64,000 nucleotides of DNA from Deltaproteobacteria bacterium (GCA_019310975.1 JAFDDH010000013.1:1-64000); one strand, 5' to 3'; positions 9,139 through 17,902 are shown, counted from the first letter of the stretch. A program made the numbers and translations. The notes: generated from the letters alone by a model not told the origin.

Positions 9139-9909
9139 TCAGTTCGTGCTCGAGATGCCGCCGTCGACGGGGATCACGACACCGGTCACGTAGGCCCCGG
9201 CGCGTGATGCGAGGTATATCGCGATGCCCGCCATATCCTCCGGCTCGCCGATGCGGCGAAGTGGGCAGCTCTTGACGATCTGCTCCTCGAAGGCGTCCAG
9301 GGTCGCCTTCATCATCTTGCTCTGGAAGGGCCCGGGCGCCACGGCGTTCACCGTGATGTTCTTGGGCGCCAGCTTCTTGGCCAGCACACGGCTCAGATGA
9401 TGAACGGCGGCCTTGCTGGCCGAGTAAGAGAAGGTGTCCAGCGCGGGCGGGCGGATGCCGTCGATGGAGCCGATGTTGATCACGCGGGCGGGATCGCCCG
9501 CGGAGGCGCCCTTCTCCAAAGTGGGAACCAGCCGACGCGTCAGGTGGAAGATCGACTTCACATTGAGTGTCAACACTTTGTCCCAGGCGGCCTCCGGAAA
9601 CTCGTCCATCGGCGCACCCCAATTCGCACCCGCGTTGTTGACCAGAATCTGCAATCCGCCTTCACGGTCGGCGATCTCGTCGGCCAGACGGTTGCACTCG
9701 GCTTGGGTCGAGAGGTCGGCGGGGATCGCCACGCAGGTCCCCTTCTTCGAGAGCTCGGCGGCGACTTCGTCGCAGACGTCCTTCTTGCGCGATGAAATGT
9801 AGACCTTGGCGCCGGCCTCGGCGTAGCCCTGGGCGATCATGCGCCCGATCCCACTGCTGCCGCCAGTAACGAGGGCCGTCTTGCCCTCGATCGAAAAGAG
9901 ATCCTTCAC
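9139..9909 (-). CDS. SDR family oxidoreductase
   Basis: A 256-aa classical SDR with 'LVTGGSSGIGRMIA', the RKxD pattern 'YISSRKKDV' that favours NADPH, 'VNNAGANWG', catalytic Ser in 'VINIGSIDG', and Tyr-x3-Lys 'YSASK'. The C-terminal 'GVVIPVDGGI' is typical of 3-oxoacyl reductase-like and rhamnolipid RhlG-like members. It lies upstream of the NYN gene with a 10-bp gap. The substrate is unknown. Confidence 0.9.
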   Translation of the reverse strand: MKDLFSIEGKTALVTGGSSGIGRMIAQGYAEAGAKVYISSRKKDVCDEVAAELSKKGTCVAIPADLSTQAECNRLADEIADREGGLQILVNNAGANWGAPMDEFPEAAWDKVLTLNVKSIFHLTRRLVPTLEKGASAGDPARVINIGSIDGIRPPALDTFSYSASKAAVHHLSRVLAKKLAPKNITVNAVAPGPFQSKMMKATLDAFEEQIVKSCPLRRIGEPEDMAGIAIYLASRAGAYVTGVVIPVDGGISSTN

Positions 9910-10174
9910 GTATGCCTACTCCTGATGGGGTGTCGGTTCGCGGCCCGACGCAGCGGGGACAACTCGAGTCGTGGTGGTGATTCTCCGACACGTGCCGGCG
10001 TCGACCCTCGCCTCGGAGCCGCGGGCCGAATCCCCTCCCGGGCTCGCAAGTGAGACAGGACCCGCCAGTCGGCGTCGAACTCGCCTGCAGCCGACCGAAT
10101 CAATTCCGAGGACTCCCGAGGGTGGCCGGAGTCTAGCAGCCAGGTCTGGGGCAGCAGGGGTAGAATCCCACTCC

Positions 10175-10732
10175 ATGGGCGACGTGCCGGGCGAGATCAC
10201 CGAGCTGCTGAACCTTCCGGGTGGCGAGGCGATGACGGGCGATCGGCTCTGGGAGCTCGTGTACCCGGAGCTGCGCCGGCGAGCGCGCGCCATCTGCCAG
10301 GGAGAGCGCAGCGACCACACGCTCTCGGCAACGGCTGTCGTGAATGAGGCCTATGTGCGGCTCTCGTCGCGCGAGCCCCACGAATGGAACGATCGGAGCC
10401 ACTTCTATGCAGTCGCCGCGAGTATCATGCGGCACGTGCTGATCGACCACGCCAGGGCGCGCGCGGCCGGCAAGCGGGGCGGCGGCGCGCGCAAGCAACC
10501 GCTCGAAGAAGCGATGTTTCCCGATGTGAGCAATGACGAAGAAGGGCTCGTCGCCGCCTCCGAGGCCCTCGACCGCCTCGCCAAGGAGAACGAGCGCGCC
10601 GCCCTGGTGGTGACCCTGCGTGTCTTTGGCGGCCTCAGCATCCCCGACATCGCGCGCGAGGTCGGCGTGTCCGAGCGGACCGTCAAGAGCGACTGGCAGC
10701 AGGCGCGTGAACGGCTGACGGAGCTTCTCTGA
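10175..10732 (+). CDS. ECF-type sigma factor (TIGR02999-like)
   Basis: A 185-aa product starting at ATG 10175, where the family N-terminus begins ('EITELLNLPGGEAMTGDRLWELVYPELRRRAR'). Region 2 is seen as 'LSATAVVNEAYVRL' to 'FYAVAASIMRHVLIDHARA', region 4 as 'VVTLRVFGGLSIPDIAREVGVSERTVKSDW'. This subgroup is typical of acidobacterial, planctomycete and deltaproteobacterial genomes and is often paired with serine/threonine kinases rather than a classic anti-sigma. No kinase or anti-sigma is adjacent. It is convergent with a second ECF gene 24 bp away. The Shine-Dalgarno is weak. Confidence 0.85.
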   Translation: MGDVPGEITELLNLPGGEAMTGDRLWELVYPELRRRARAICQGERSDHTLSATAVVNEAYVRLSSREPHEWNDRSHFYAVAASIMRHVLIDHARARAAGKRGGGARKQPLEEAMFPDVSNDEEGLVAASEALDRLAKENERAALVVTLRVFGGLSIPDIAREVGVSERTVKSDWQQARERLTELL

Positions 10733-10756
10733 CGACCGCTCACGCGCGGCCCCACT

Positions 10757-11404
10757 TCACGCTGCGCTCTGCGAGAGCCCTCGCTCCTCCAGCCCTGCGG
10801 CCAGGGTGCGGCGTGTGCGGAAAAGGCTGATCTTCACCGCCTGGCGCGACTTGCCGAGCTGCTCCGCGATCTCGCGCGTCGAGTGATTCTCGCCATAATA
10901 GAGGCGGAAGACCTCACGCTGCGTACCCGTCACGCTCTCCTCGAGAACCTCGGTGCATCCGCTCAGCACGCGGGCCGCATCGATCTGCCGATCGGCCGGC
11001 ACATGCGGGGCCTCGACCTCGGCCGCTTCGGGTGCGTCCAGCGAGTAGCCCTCGAGCCGGCGCCGGCGCAGCCGGCGACAGACCTGGTGGTGCGCGATGC
11101 CAAAGATCCAGGTGAGCAGGCTGGATCGACCCTCGAAGGAGCCGATGCAGCGGTAGACCTGCAAGAAGACATCCTGGCAGACATCATCGGCCTCGGCCGC
11201 CACGCGCAGCCGCTTGACCGCAAACGCATAGACGCGGCCGCGGTAGAGGTCGTGGAGCCGTTCGAAGGCCGCGCACTCGCCGGCCACCACGGCGCTCACC
11301 AACTCGCGATCGGCACGCCGGGCATTCAGTGCACGGACGTTGGCGTTCTGGTCCTGGGGTTCGTCGACGGGCTCGCGCTCGACCGAGGGGTTCGGGCTGG
11401 ACAT
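10757..11404 (-). CDS. RNA polymerase sigma factor, RpoE-like ECF
   Basis: A 215-aa protein. ATG 11404 has a strong AAGGAGAG ribosome site; the track start at 11452 adds 16 unlikely residues. Region 2 is 'LYRGRVYAFAVKRLRVAAEADDVCQDVFLQVYRC' with 'LLTWIFGIAHHQVCRRLRR', and region 4 is 'EVFRLYYGENHSTREIAEQLGKSRQAVKISLFRTRR'. An N-terminal extension of about 35 residues is unusual. No anti-sigma gene is adjacent; the only neighbour upstream is the broken SHOCT ORF on the other strand. Function: stress or envelope-responsive transcription, target unknown. Confidence 0.9.
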   Translation of the reverse strand: MSSPNPSVEREPVDEPQDQNANVRALNARRADRELVSAVVAGECAAFERLHDLYRGRVYAFAVKRLRVAAEADDVCQDVFLQVYRCIGSFEGRSSLLTWIFGIAHHQVCRRLRRRRLEGYSLDAPEAAEVEAPHVPADRQIDAARVLSGCTEVLEESVTGTQREVFRLYYGENHSTREIAEQLGKSRQAVKISLFRTRRTLAAGLEERGLSQSAA

Positions 11405-11490
11405 TTGATCTCTCCTTCCGGTATCGCGACACCGTGCGGGTGTCGGCTTCAATCACAGAGGCGAGAGACGGGCAGGAAGCGGGCAAAAGA

Positions 11491-11646
11491 ATGCGGATCT
11501 TTCTTCCTCTTTCCCGGGCTTGCCATCTGCCTGCTGGGTGTGGTGGTCTTCGTGAAGGCCAGCTGCAGAAGCTCGAAGGGCTGAAGCAGGACGGCATCCT
11601 GGATGAGCGTGAGTTTGCCTTCGCGAAGGCGAAGCGGCTCGACTGA
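11491..11646 (+). pseudogene. small SHOCT-domain membrane protein, double-frameshifted
   Basis: The end of this ORF, 'LQKLEGLKQDGILDEREFAFAKAKRL', is a SHOCT domain. Such genes normally encode a short hydrophobic segment followed by SHOCT. Here a convincing hydrophobic segment, 'FFLFPGLAICLLGVVVFVK', lies directly upstream but in the +1 frame relative to both the ATG at 11491 and the SHOCT codons. Third-position GC also switches to that frame in the middle. One extra base in the pyrimidine-rich tract near 11500 and one missing base near 11557 would restore a 50-aa membrane-anchored SHOCT protein. Real decay and sequencing error both fit. It is divergent from the RpoE-like gene. Confidence 0.6.
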
Positions 11647-11661
11647 GCGGCCGGAGCCGAT

Positions 11662-12936
11662 CTACTCCGTCACGATATAACCCAGCCTGCGCATCCGTTC
11701 GCGATCCCGGTCGGAGAGTTTTCGACGCCCGGCGTCGGGGGCGCCCAGCTCCCGGGACAGCTCGTTCATGCGCGCGGCGTGCGCGGCACGGACATTGGGA
11801 TGACTGTTCGCCACGTCGCGGGTCTCTCCCGGGTCGTCGCGCAGGTTCACCAGAAAATGCCGACCCGACTCGCGGTGGCGGAAGCTCTTCCAATCTTTCA
11901 TCCGATAGGTCTGGAACTCGCGCTCGCTCAGAAAGAGCTCGCGCGGCCTGAGTTCGGGCTCCGGACCCGGCGCGAGCCCCGCCAGCATCCGGATCAAGCG
12001 GTGCAGATCATCACTGTGCACCGTCGCATCGGTGTTCTCGAAGAGCGAGGGCGCCACGATCAGGGGTACTTCCACCAGCGCCTCGAAGCTCGGGCTGCCG
12101 GTGTGGCCTCGACTCGCCGGTATGAAGTGCCCGTCGCGCTCGAGGTGCTCGCCGTGGTCCGAGGTGAAGATCACCACTGTGCCCTGCATCAGACCCAGCT
12201 GCTCCAGCATCGCCGTCACACGACCCACGGCCCGATCGACGATCCGTACCCCGCTCGGGTACGCCTGTCCGCGTGCTCGGTAGTCGTGGACGTCCATATA
12301 GTGGATGTACAGGAAGAACTTGTCGCCGGGGCGTGACCTCAGTAGCTCGAGGACAGAACGGTTCACCTGCCCGGCCGTCGGGAGGTCGCCCGGCAGCTCG
12401 ACCCAGCGATCGAATCCCCGCTCGTAGCCGCCGGGCCGGTAGAGAAGACGGTTGGAAACGACGGCGGCCGTAAAGAAGCCCGCATCCCGAAATGCCTCGG
12501 CCAGGGTGCCCACCTCCTGCGGGATGCACAGGCCCGATTCAGCGGAATTCGTGTAGCGCTCGAGTCCGCACCAGGTCATACCCGTCCAGTCGAGCCGCTC
12601 GCGATCGCGCCCGCGCTCGATACTCGGCGTGTGGCCGGTGAAGAGCGCGGCCATCGACATGGTTGTCTGGTGATAGGACGAGTACGCGTTGCGAAAGATC
12701 TGCCCGCGCGCAGCCAGTGCATCGATATTCGGGGTCGGGATCTGCCCGCCATGCACCGCCACGTGGTCGCGGCGGAGAGTGTCCGCCACGATCAAGACGA
12801 CGCGCCTGGGTGGCGCGAGGGACGATTCCCGGCCGGGTCCGCAACCGAGCGTCGCATGCACGGCCACGACGAGACAGAGAAGAACGACGGGCCCCGGAGG
12901 CCTGCGGTGGACCTGTCTGCGGTATGTCCGTCCCAT
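11662..12936 (-). CDS. sulfatase-family lipoprotein
   Basis: About 424 aa of the alkaline-phosphatase/sulfatase superfamily. The N-terminus has a basic stretch, hydrophobic core and lipobox ending 'TLGC', predicting a lipoprotein. Metal-binding 'VLIVADTLRRDHV', 'TPNIDALAARG', 'VVIFTSDHGEHL' and 'RGHTG' are present. The usual formylglycine Cys/Ser-x-Pro-x-Arg motif is absent; the equivalent segment is 'SSYHQTTMSMAALFTG', so a Ser/Thr nucleophile as in phosphoglycerol-transferase relatives is likelier than true sulfatase chemistry. ATG 12936 is preferred because the track start (12984) would overlap the upstream gene. It lies 17 bp downstream of a GT-C-like membrane protein. Confidence 0.83.
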   Translation of the reverse strand: MGRTYRRQVHRRPPGPVVLLCLVVAVHATLGCGPGRESSLAPPRRVVLIVADTLRRDHVAVHGGQIPTPNIDALAARGQIFRNAYSSYHQTTMSMAALFTGHTPSIERGRDRERLDWTGMTWCGLERYTNSAESGLCIPQEVGTLAEAFRDAGFFTAAVVSNRLLYRPGGYERGFDRWVELPGDLPTAGQVNRSVLELLRSRPGDKFFLYIHYMDVHDYRARGQAYPSGVRIVDRAVGRVTAMLEQLGLMQGTVVIFTSDHGEHLERDGHFIPASRGHTGSPSFEALVEVPLIVAPSLFENTDATVHSDDLHRLIRMLAGLAPGPEPELRPRELFLSEREFQTYRMKDWKSFRHRESGRHFLVNLRDDPGETRDVANSHPNVRAAHAARMNELSRELGAPDAGRRKLSDRDRERMRRLGYIVTE

Positions 12937-12953
12937 TTCGGCTCGGATCCAGA

Positions 12954-14699
12954 CTACGGGGAGCGCACCAGGCCGGCAAGCCATCCGGGCAGCGCCCCCA
13001 TGCTGTGGACCTGCCAGAGCGTAATGGCCAGGCCGAAGAGCGCGGACACGATCAAGAGCGAGACACCCAGCCGGCGCCGACGTCCCTGCAATGCATCGAG
13101 CCCGAGCCCGGTCAGCACGAAGACGCTGGGCAGTGCCGGAAGGAAGTGGCGCGGCCAGTAGGGTGCGCGGACGACGACGAGCAGCGCGATCACGTACACC
13201 CCCCAGACCGCCCAGAGCGCCACGCGTGGGTCACGCAGCCGCGCACGAGCCGGCCACCACAAGAGCGGCAGCCAATGCAGGCAGCCGACCAGGGAAGTCA
13301 GAAAGATCGGGAGCGTGGAGTTCACACGGAAGCGGCCCGCCTTCTCGAGCATCAGCTCGAAGTTGTGCAGCCAGCCGAACTGAAGCGTGAGCAACACGAG
13401 CACGAGTCCCGGCGGACCAAAGAGCCGCAATCCACGATGAAGCGTCGATACGAGAGTCGGCCGCTCACGCGTCCGGATGAAATCGGCCGCGACGACGGCC
13501 AGCGCAACGAAGGGCCAGTAGCCAAGGCCCTGGGGGCGCGCGAGCACATGCGCGAGGAGCAGCAGCCCGAGCCCGATGTCGGCGCGAACGTCGACTCGCG
13601 ACAGACGTCGAACCAACATGACGAGCGTCATCACCACGAGCAAGAGCCCAACGATGTCCGTGATGGGTCGCGAAAAGGAACGCAAGAGCATCGGATGGCA
13701 CGCGAAGGCGCCCACAACGAGCCACGCGAGACCCGCGTCGACGTGGAGATCGCGATGCAGCAGTCGATGCAGGATGAGCAACGTAAGGAAGCCGGCCAGC
13801 GCACAGAGGTGCATGTACGCGATCTGTACCGGAACGCCGAGTGCGACTGGAACCGCCAGGAGCGCGGGCACGCCGAGCGTCGTGGTGTGTGGATGCGCCC
13901 GCAGCCATGCGCGAATCGTCTCGCGAGCATCGGGCTCCGTCGCATAGCGGGCCAGCGCAGTGGCGCTCTCCGCGTATTGGTCGGTGTCGAGATGGACTGC
14001 GCTGCGCGTGTAGTCACGCTGCCAGAGCAGCGCGCTCGTCACACTCGCAGCCAGAGCCAGGGCCACGAGCCACCACAGTCCGGCGCGCGGTGTGCGCAAC
14101 ACGAGGGGCAACCCGAATATCGGCAGCAGCCAGAGCAGAGCGAGCCGACGCGTCGGCCACGCGTACTCGACGAGGATCAGCGGGCCCGTGTCGGGCAGCA
14201 CCCCGTGCTCTGCAATCGGTCTTCCGGCGTAGAACGTCCTGACGCCTGCGCGCGGCGGCGATTCGGCCCAGAGCACGCGCGGCGACGTCTCGCGCGAATC
14301 GCTCTCCGACGTGAAGCGCAGCGACACGACCTCGCCCGGAGCGATACTTTCGGGAATGTCGATGGACGCGAGCCCCGCCGCTGCGACGCGAACACGCGCG
14401 AGCGGCTCGTCTTCGCCCGGCCGCATCAAGCTGATCTCGAGCGGCCGGCGCGTCTCGTCGGTCCACACCGGCACGCGAATCCGCTCGGCGCCCTGCACCC
14501 GCCGCAGCCGCATCTCCACCGACATCAACCGGGTGACGAAGACCGCCGGCGAGTCGGCGTGACTCGCCTGCAGGGCGTAGACCGGCGCGGGTCGAATGTC
14601 CGCCCACATCGCCCACGAGAGCAGCAGAGCGACCCCCGCAAAGACGGCGAGTGCCACGGCCTCGCGTCCATCGATCCAGCCGGCGTGCCTCTCTCGCAC
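12954..14699 (-). CDS. polytopic membrane protein, GT-C glycosyltransferase-like
   Basis: About 581 aa from GTG 14699, which has a GAGGGG ribosome site 8 nt upstream; the track start at 14843 falls inside a hairpin. One membrane helix is followed by a roughly 150-residue extracytoplasmic beta-rich domain, then about ten membrane helices with short Arg-rich loops. The region 'HLDTDQYAESATALARYA' early in the hydrophobic half and the lumenal loops suggest a GT-C fold (ArnT/PMT-like), which would transfer sugars from lipid-linked donors. No signature is decisive. Its coupling to the sulfatase-like lipoprotein points to modification of a cell-envelope glycan (inference). Confidence 0.6.
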   Translation of the reverse strand: MRERHAGWIDGREAVALAVFAGVALLLSWAMWADIRPAPVYALQASHADSPAVFVTRLMSVEMRLRRVQGAERIRVPVWTDETRRPLEISLMRPGEDEPLARVRVAAAGLASIDIPESIAPGEVVSLRFTSESDSRETSPRVLWAESPPRAGVRTFYAGRPIAEHGVLPDTGPLILVEYAWPTRRLALLWLLPIFGLPLVLRTPRAGLWWLVALALAASVTSALLWQRDYTRSAVHLDTDQYAESATALARYATEPDARETIRAWLRAHPHTTTLGVPALLAVPVALGVPVQIAYMHLCALAGFLTLLILHRLLHRDLHVDAGLAWLVVGAFACHPMLLRSFSRPITDIVGLLLVVMTLVMLVRRLSRVDVRADIGLGLLLLAHVLARPQGLGYWPFVALAVVAADFIRTRERPTLVSTLHRGLRLFGPPGLVLVLLTLQFGWLHNFELMLEKAGRFRVNSTLPIFLTSLVGCLHWLPLLWWPARARLRDPRVALWAVWGVYVIALLVVVRAPYWPRHFLPALPSVFVLTGLGLDALQGRRRRLGVSLLIVSALFGLAITLWQVHSMGALPGWLAGLVRSP

Positions 14700-15034
14700 C
14701 CCCCGCACCCCCTCGCACCCGATTCCCACCCCGTGTGCGGGGAGGATCGGCCGACCCTCGCGTGAATCCAAGCCCGTCTCGGCGTCGCCCTCGCCCAGCG
14801 AAATGCGAAGCTTGGAGCGGCGAAAACGACAAGCCCGGATCACCTCGCGGCGACCCGGGCTTTCCCTGGGAAGGGGTTGTACTGAACTGTCTGGATAGGG
14901 AGTGGCCGTCCGGGCCCGCGACGTGTCACGGATATCACTTCAAATGAACCAGGGACAGCGAGAGGGAGCTGAGAGCCTTCTGACGCGGCTCGGGATGAGA
15001 CCCACGGGGAGTCTGACCCGCGGAATTTCGAACC
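14700..15034. other. non-coding region downstream of polA
   Basis: About 335 bp between the polA stop and the chosen start of the membrane protein (minus strand). It contains a C-rich stretch with near 9-bp periodicity (cgcaccccc-like, 14694-14720) and one clear hairpin (14831-14862). The remainder shows no convincing ORF or RNA gene. Confidence 0.5.
14831..14862 (-). terminator. hairpin, possible polA terminator
   Basis: An 8-bp perfect stem, aagcccgg paired with ccgggctt, encloses a 16-nt loop. On the minus strand it is followed by TGTCGTTTTC, a modest U-rich tail. It lies about 170 bp beyond the polA stop and upstream of the GT-C-like gene. It also contains the GTG that the ORF track used as a start, which argues against that start. 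Confidence 0.5.
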
Positions 15035-17827
15035 TCAGTGGGCCGACCGCCAGTTGGCCCCCTGGCCCACGTCCATCAGCAGGGGCACGGAGAGCTGGAG
15101 CGCGCCCCCCATCCACTCGCACAACAGATCGGTCAGGGCACGCACCTCGGCGCTGGGGGCCTCGAGGACCAGCTCGTCGTGGACCTGGAGTATCAGGGTC
15201 GCGGGCAGCTCCGTCTCGCTGATCGCACGGTCGACATCCACCATGGCGCGCTTGATGAGATCCGCAGCCGTGCCCTGAATGACGGTATTCACCGCCATGC
15301 GCTCGGCGGCCTGACGCAGCACGCGATTGCGGCTGCGCAGATCCGGCAGATAGCGGCGGCGGCCGAGCATCGTCACCACGAATCCCTCTTCCTTGGCATG
15401 CACGATGGTCTCGTCGATGAAGCGTCGGACGCCCTGGTAGCGCCCGAAGTAGGCGTCGATGGTTTCCTGTGCCTCGCCCGTCGCAATGCCCAGCTGGTTG
15501 GCCAGGCCGAAGGCCGACGAGCCATAGATGATCCCGAAGTTCACCGCCTTGGCGCGGGCCCGCTGGTCGTCGCTGACCTCATCCATCGGCACGTCCCAGA
15601 CCTCCGCAGCCGTGCGACGATGGATGTCCTCCGAACGTCGAAAGGCCTGGATCAGGCTCTCGTCTCCCGAGTAGTGGGCGAGGATCCGGAGCTCCACCTG
15701 CGAGTAGTCGGCCGAGAGCATGACGAGCCCCTCCGCGGGTACGAAGGCCTCGCGGATTCGCGCGCCCTCGGCGCCGCGGATCGGGATGTTCTGCACATTG
15801 GGATGCTGGGCCGACAGGCGGCCGGTGGCCGCGCCGAGTTGGTTGAACTGTGGGTGGATGCGACCGGTCCGCTCGCAAACCAGAGGCGGCAGCGCCTCGA
15901 TATAGGTGCTCATCAGCTTGGAGAGCTTGCGGTAATCGAGGATCTTGCCCGGCAGCTCATGGTCGGCGCGCAGCTGCTCGAGCACGCTCTCCGCCGTCGA
16001 ATAGCCCGTCTTCGTCTTCTTGAGCGCGGTCAGCCCGAGCTTTTCGAAGAGGATGACCTGGAGCTGCTTCGGCGAGCTGATCAGGAACTCCTCGCCCGCC
16101 AATGCGTAGATCTCCTGCTCGATCTTCACGAGCTTCGTCTGGTACTCCGACCCGAGCTCGGCAAGCTTTTCCTCGTCGATGCGGACACCGGCCCTCTCCA
16201 TGCGCGAGAGAACCGCGGTGAGCGGGAGCTCGACCTCACCGTAGAGCTGCGTGAGGCCATCCGTGTCCAGGCGCTTGCGGAGCAGCGGCGCCAGCGCGTG
16301 CAGGGCACAGACGTTGCCACCCATCCATGCGCCGACGACGTCGACGGGCAGGATCTCGGCAGCCAGCGCCTTGGCGCCGCGGCCGGCGACGTCCTCCCAG
16401 GTATCGAGGCGACGCCCCAGCTCACTCGAGGCCTGTCCGGCGATATGGTGAATGCCGGCCGGGTCGAGCAGGAACGCGGCAATTTCGAGATCGTCGGTCG
16501 GTGGTGGCAGTGCGAGCCCCAGCTCGGCAAAGACGCTCTGCACCTGCTTGGTGCCGCTGCCCGACCACTCGCGGCCGGGCGCTTCGCCCCCGGGCCAGAG
16601 CGCACGCAACACGTCCACGAGCTCCTGCGGATCCAGTCCTGCCTCCGCAGCCCTTGCATCGCCCACGAGCGGGACGTAGGCGGCGTGCGAATCGTCGCGC
16701 GCGATGGCGAGACCCACCGCAATCGCCTCGACGGCGCTGCCCCGGCTGCAGAGCAGGTCGAGCACCACGGGCGCGTCCGCGGGCAGGTTCTCCAGCCAGG
16801 CCCGGACGTCCGCTGCGCGCGTCAGGGTCTCGACCTCGGCTTTCGTTTGGGCCGTCGCGGCCATTTCGCCGCTCGCGTCCGCGTCGGTGCGCACAGGCCC
16901 CTGGCCGCGACCGGCCCCGGCCTCATCGAGTGCGGCCACCAGGCGCGAGAAGCCGAGCCGCTCGTAGAGGGCGCGCAGGCGCACCTCGTCGGGCGGCTTG
17001 CGCTCGAGCGCGGCGTAATCCACCGGCAGAGGCACGTCGCGCCGCAGCGTAGAGAGCTGCTTCGAAAGCAACGCCTCGTCGCGCTGGGTCTGCAACGCCT
17101 CGCGTGCGCGCTTGGCCTTGACGTCGGCCACGTGATCGAGGAGCACCTCGAGGCTGCCGTACTCGCCGATCAGCTTGGCAGCCCCCTTCTCGCCGATGCC
17201 CTTGACGCCGGGAATGTTGTCGCTCGGATCCCCCACGAGTGCCCGTAGATCGAGCATCTGCTCGGGCGGAACACCGAAGCGCTCCTCCACTTCGGCCGGC
17301 CCGATTCGCCTGCTCTTGGCCGAATCGACGAGCTCCACTCGCTGGCCCACGAGCTGCATCAGGTCCTTGTCGGTGGAGAGAATGCTGATGGCCACGTCGT
17401 CCGGGGCAGTCTCGACCAGCGTGGCGATGACATCGTCCGCCTCGAAGTCCTCGACCTCGATGAGCGGAATATGGAAGGCGTCGATGAGTTCGCGCACCAC
17501 CGGGAACTGCACCGAGAGGTCCTCGGGCTGCGCGTCACGGTTGGCCTTGTAGGCCGCGTAGACGCGCCGCCGGAAGCTGCCACCATGCGGATCGAAGGCC
17601 ACGGCCACCAGATCCGGTGCCTCCTCGCGAAGCACCTTGGCGAGCATCGTCGCGAAGCCGTAGACGGCGTTGGTCGGCGATCCGTCCGGTGCGCGCAGAG
17701 GAGGGATCGCAAAGAAGGCGCGGTAGATGGAGTTGGCACCGTCGATGACCAACAAGCGCCGGGCGGGCGCTGGGTCGGGGGTGTCGGGCGTGTCGAGGGT
17801 GTCGGGCGTGTCGAGGGTGTCGCTCAC
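15035..17827 (-). CDS. polA: DNA polymerase I (proofreading domain degenerate)
   Basis: A 930-aa Pol I for Okazaki-fragment processing and repair. The N-terminal 5'-3' exonuclease is intact ('VIDGANSIYRAFFA', 'FEADDVIATLV', 'LVGDPSDNIPGVKGIGEKGAAKL'). The polymerase has motif A 'SADYSQVELRILAH', motif B 'RAKAVNFGIIYGSSAFGLA' and motif C 'LQVHDELVLE'. The middle 3'-5' exonuclease looks inactive: the D-x-E of Exo I reads 'VVLDLLC', Exo II lacks its Asp ('TKQVQSVF'), and the Exo III Y-x3-D region reads 'MGGNVCALHAL'. The start is GTG 17827 with poor Shine-Dalgarno; the first 18 residues are a DTLDTP repeat from 9-bp tandem DNA. Confidence 0.97.
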   Translation of the reverse strand: MSDTLDTPDTLDTPDTPDPAPARRLLVIDGANSIYRAFFAIPPLRAPDGSPTNAVYGFATMLAKVLREEAPDLVAVAFDPHGGSFRRRVYAAYKANRDAQPEDLSVQFPVVRELIDAFHIPLIEVEDFEADDVIATLVETAPDDVAISILSTDKDLMQLVGQRVELVDSAKSRRIGPAEVEERFGVPPEQMLDLRALVGDPSDNIPGVKGIGEKGAAKLIGEYGSLEVLLDHVADVKAKRAREALQTQRDEALLSKQLSTLRRDVPLPVDYAALERKPPDEVRLRALYERLGFSRLVAALDEAGAGRGQGPVRTDADASGEMAATAQTKAEVETLTRAADVRAWLENLPADAPVVLDLLCSRGSAVEAIAVGLAIARDDSHAAYVPLVGDARAAEAGLDPQELVDVLRALWPGGEAPGREWSGSGTKQVQSVFAELGLALPPPTDDLEIAAFLLDPAGIHHIAGQASSELGRRLDTWEDVAGRGAKALAAEILPVDVVGAWMGGNVCALHALAPLLRKRLDTDGLTQLYGEVELPLTAVLSRMERAGVRIDEEKLAELGSEYQTKLVKIEQEIYALAGEEFLISSPKQLQVILFEKLGLTALKKTKTGYSTAESVLEQLRADHELPGKILDYRKLSKLMSTYIEALPPLVCERTGRIHPQFNQLGAATGRLSAQHPNVQNIPIRGAEGARIREAFVPAEGLVMLSADYSQVELRILAHYSGDESLIQAFRRSEDIHRRTAAEVWDVPMDEVSDDQRARAKAVNFGIIYGSSAFGLANQLGIATGEAQETIDAYFGRYQGVRRFIDETIVHAKEEGFVVTMLGRRRYLPDLRSRNRVLRQAAERMAVNTVIQGTAADLIKRAMVDVDRAISETELPATLILQVHDELVLEAPSAEVRALTDLLCEWMGGALQLSVPLLMDVGQGANWRSAH
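17774..17818. repeat. 9-bp tandem repeat at the polA 5' end, 5 units
   Basis: Five 9-bp units (gtcgggggt, then gtcgggcgt and gtcgagggt alternating), giving an 18-bp higher-order period. On the coding strand they encode Asp-Thr-Pro/Leu repeats in the N-terminal leader of Pol I. The same motif family (gtgtcgggcgtgt) also appears just after trxA near 38787. Confidence 0.88.
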
Positions 17828-17902
17828 GCCGGCATGGTAACTCGTCGCGACCCGCTTCGGCGCCGCGGGACGGGGCGCCGCGGCTGCTACGTTCGGTCTG
17901 CG

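Noticed and set aside
12663-14765. 700-aa plus-strand ORF
   Set aside because: Antisense shadow of the sulfatase and membrane-protein genes; composition is Arg/His/Gln-rich with no family resemblance.
15038-17248. 736-aa plus-strand ORF
   Set aside because: Lies wholly antisense to polA, whose motifs are unambiguous.
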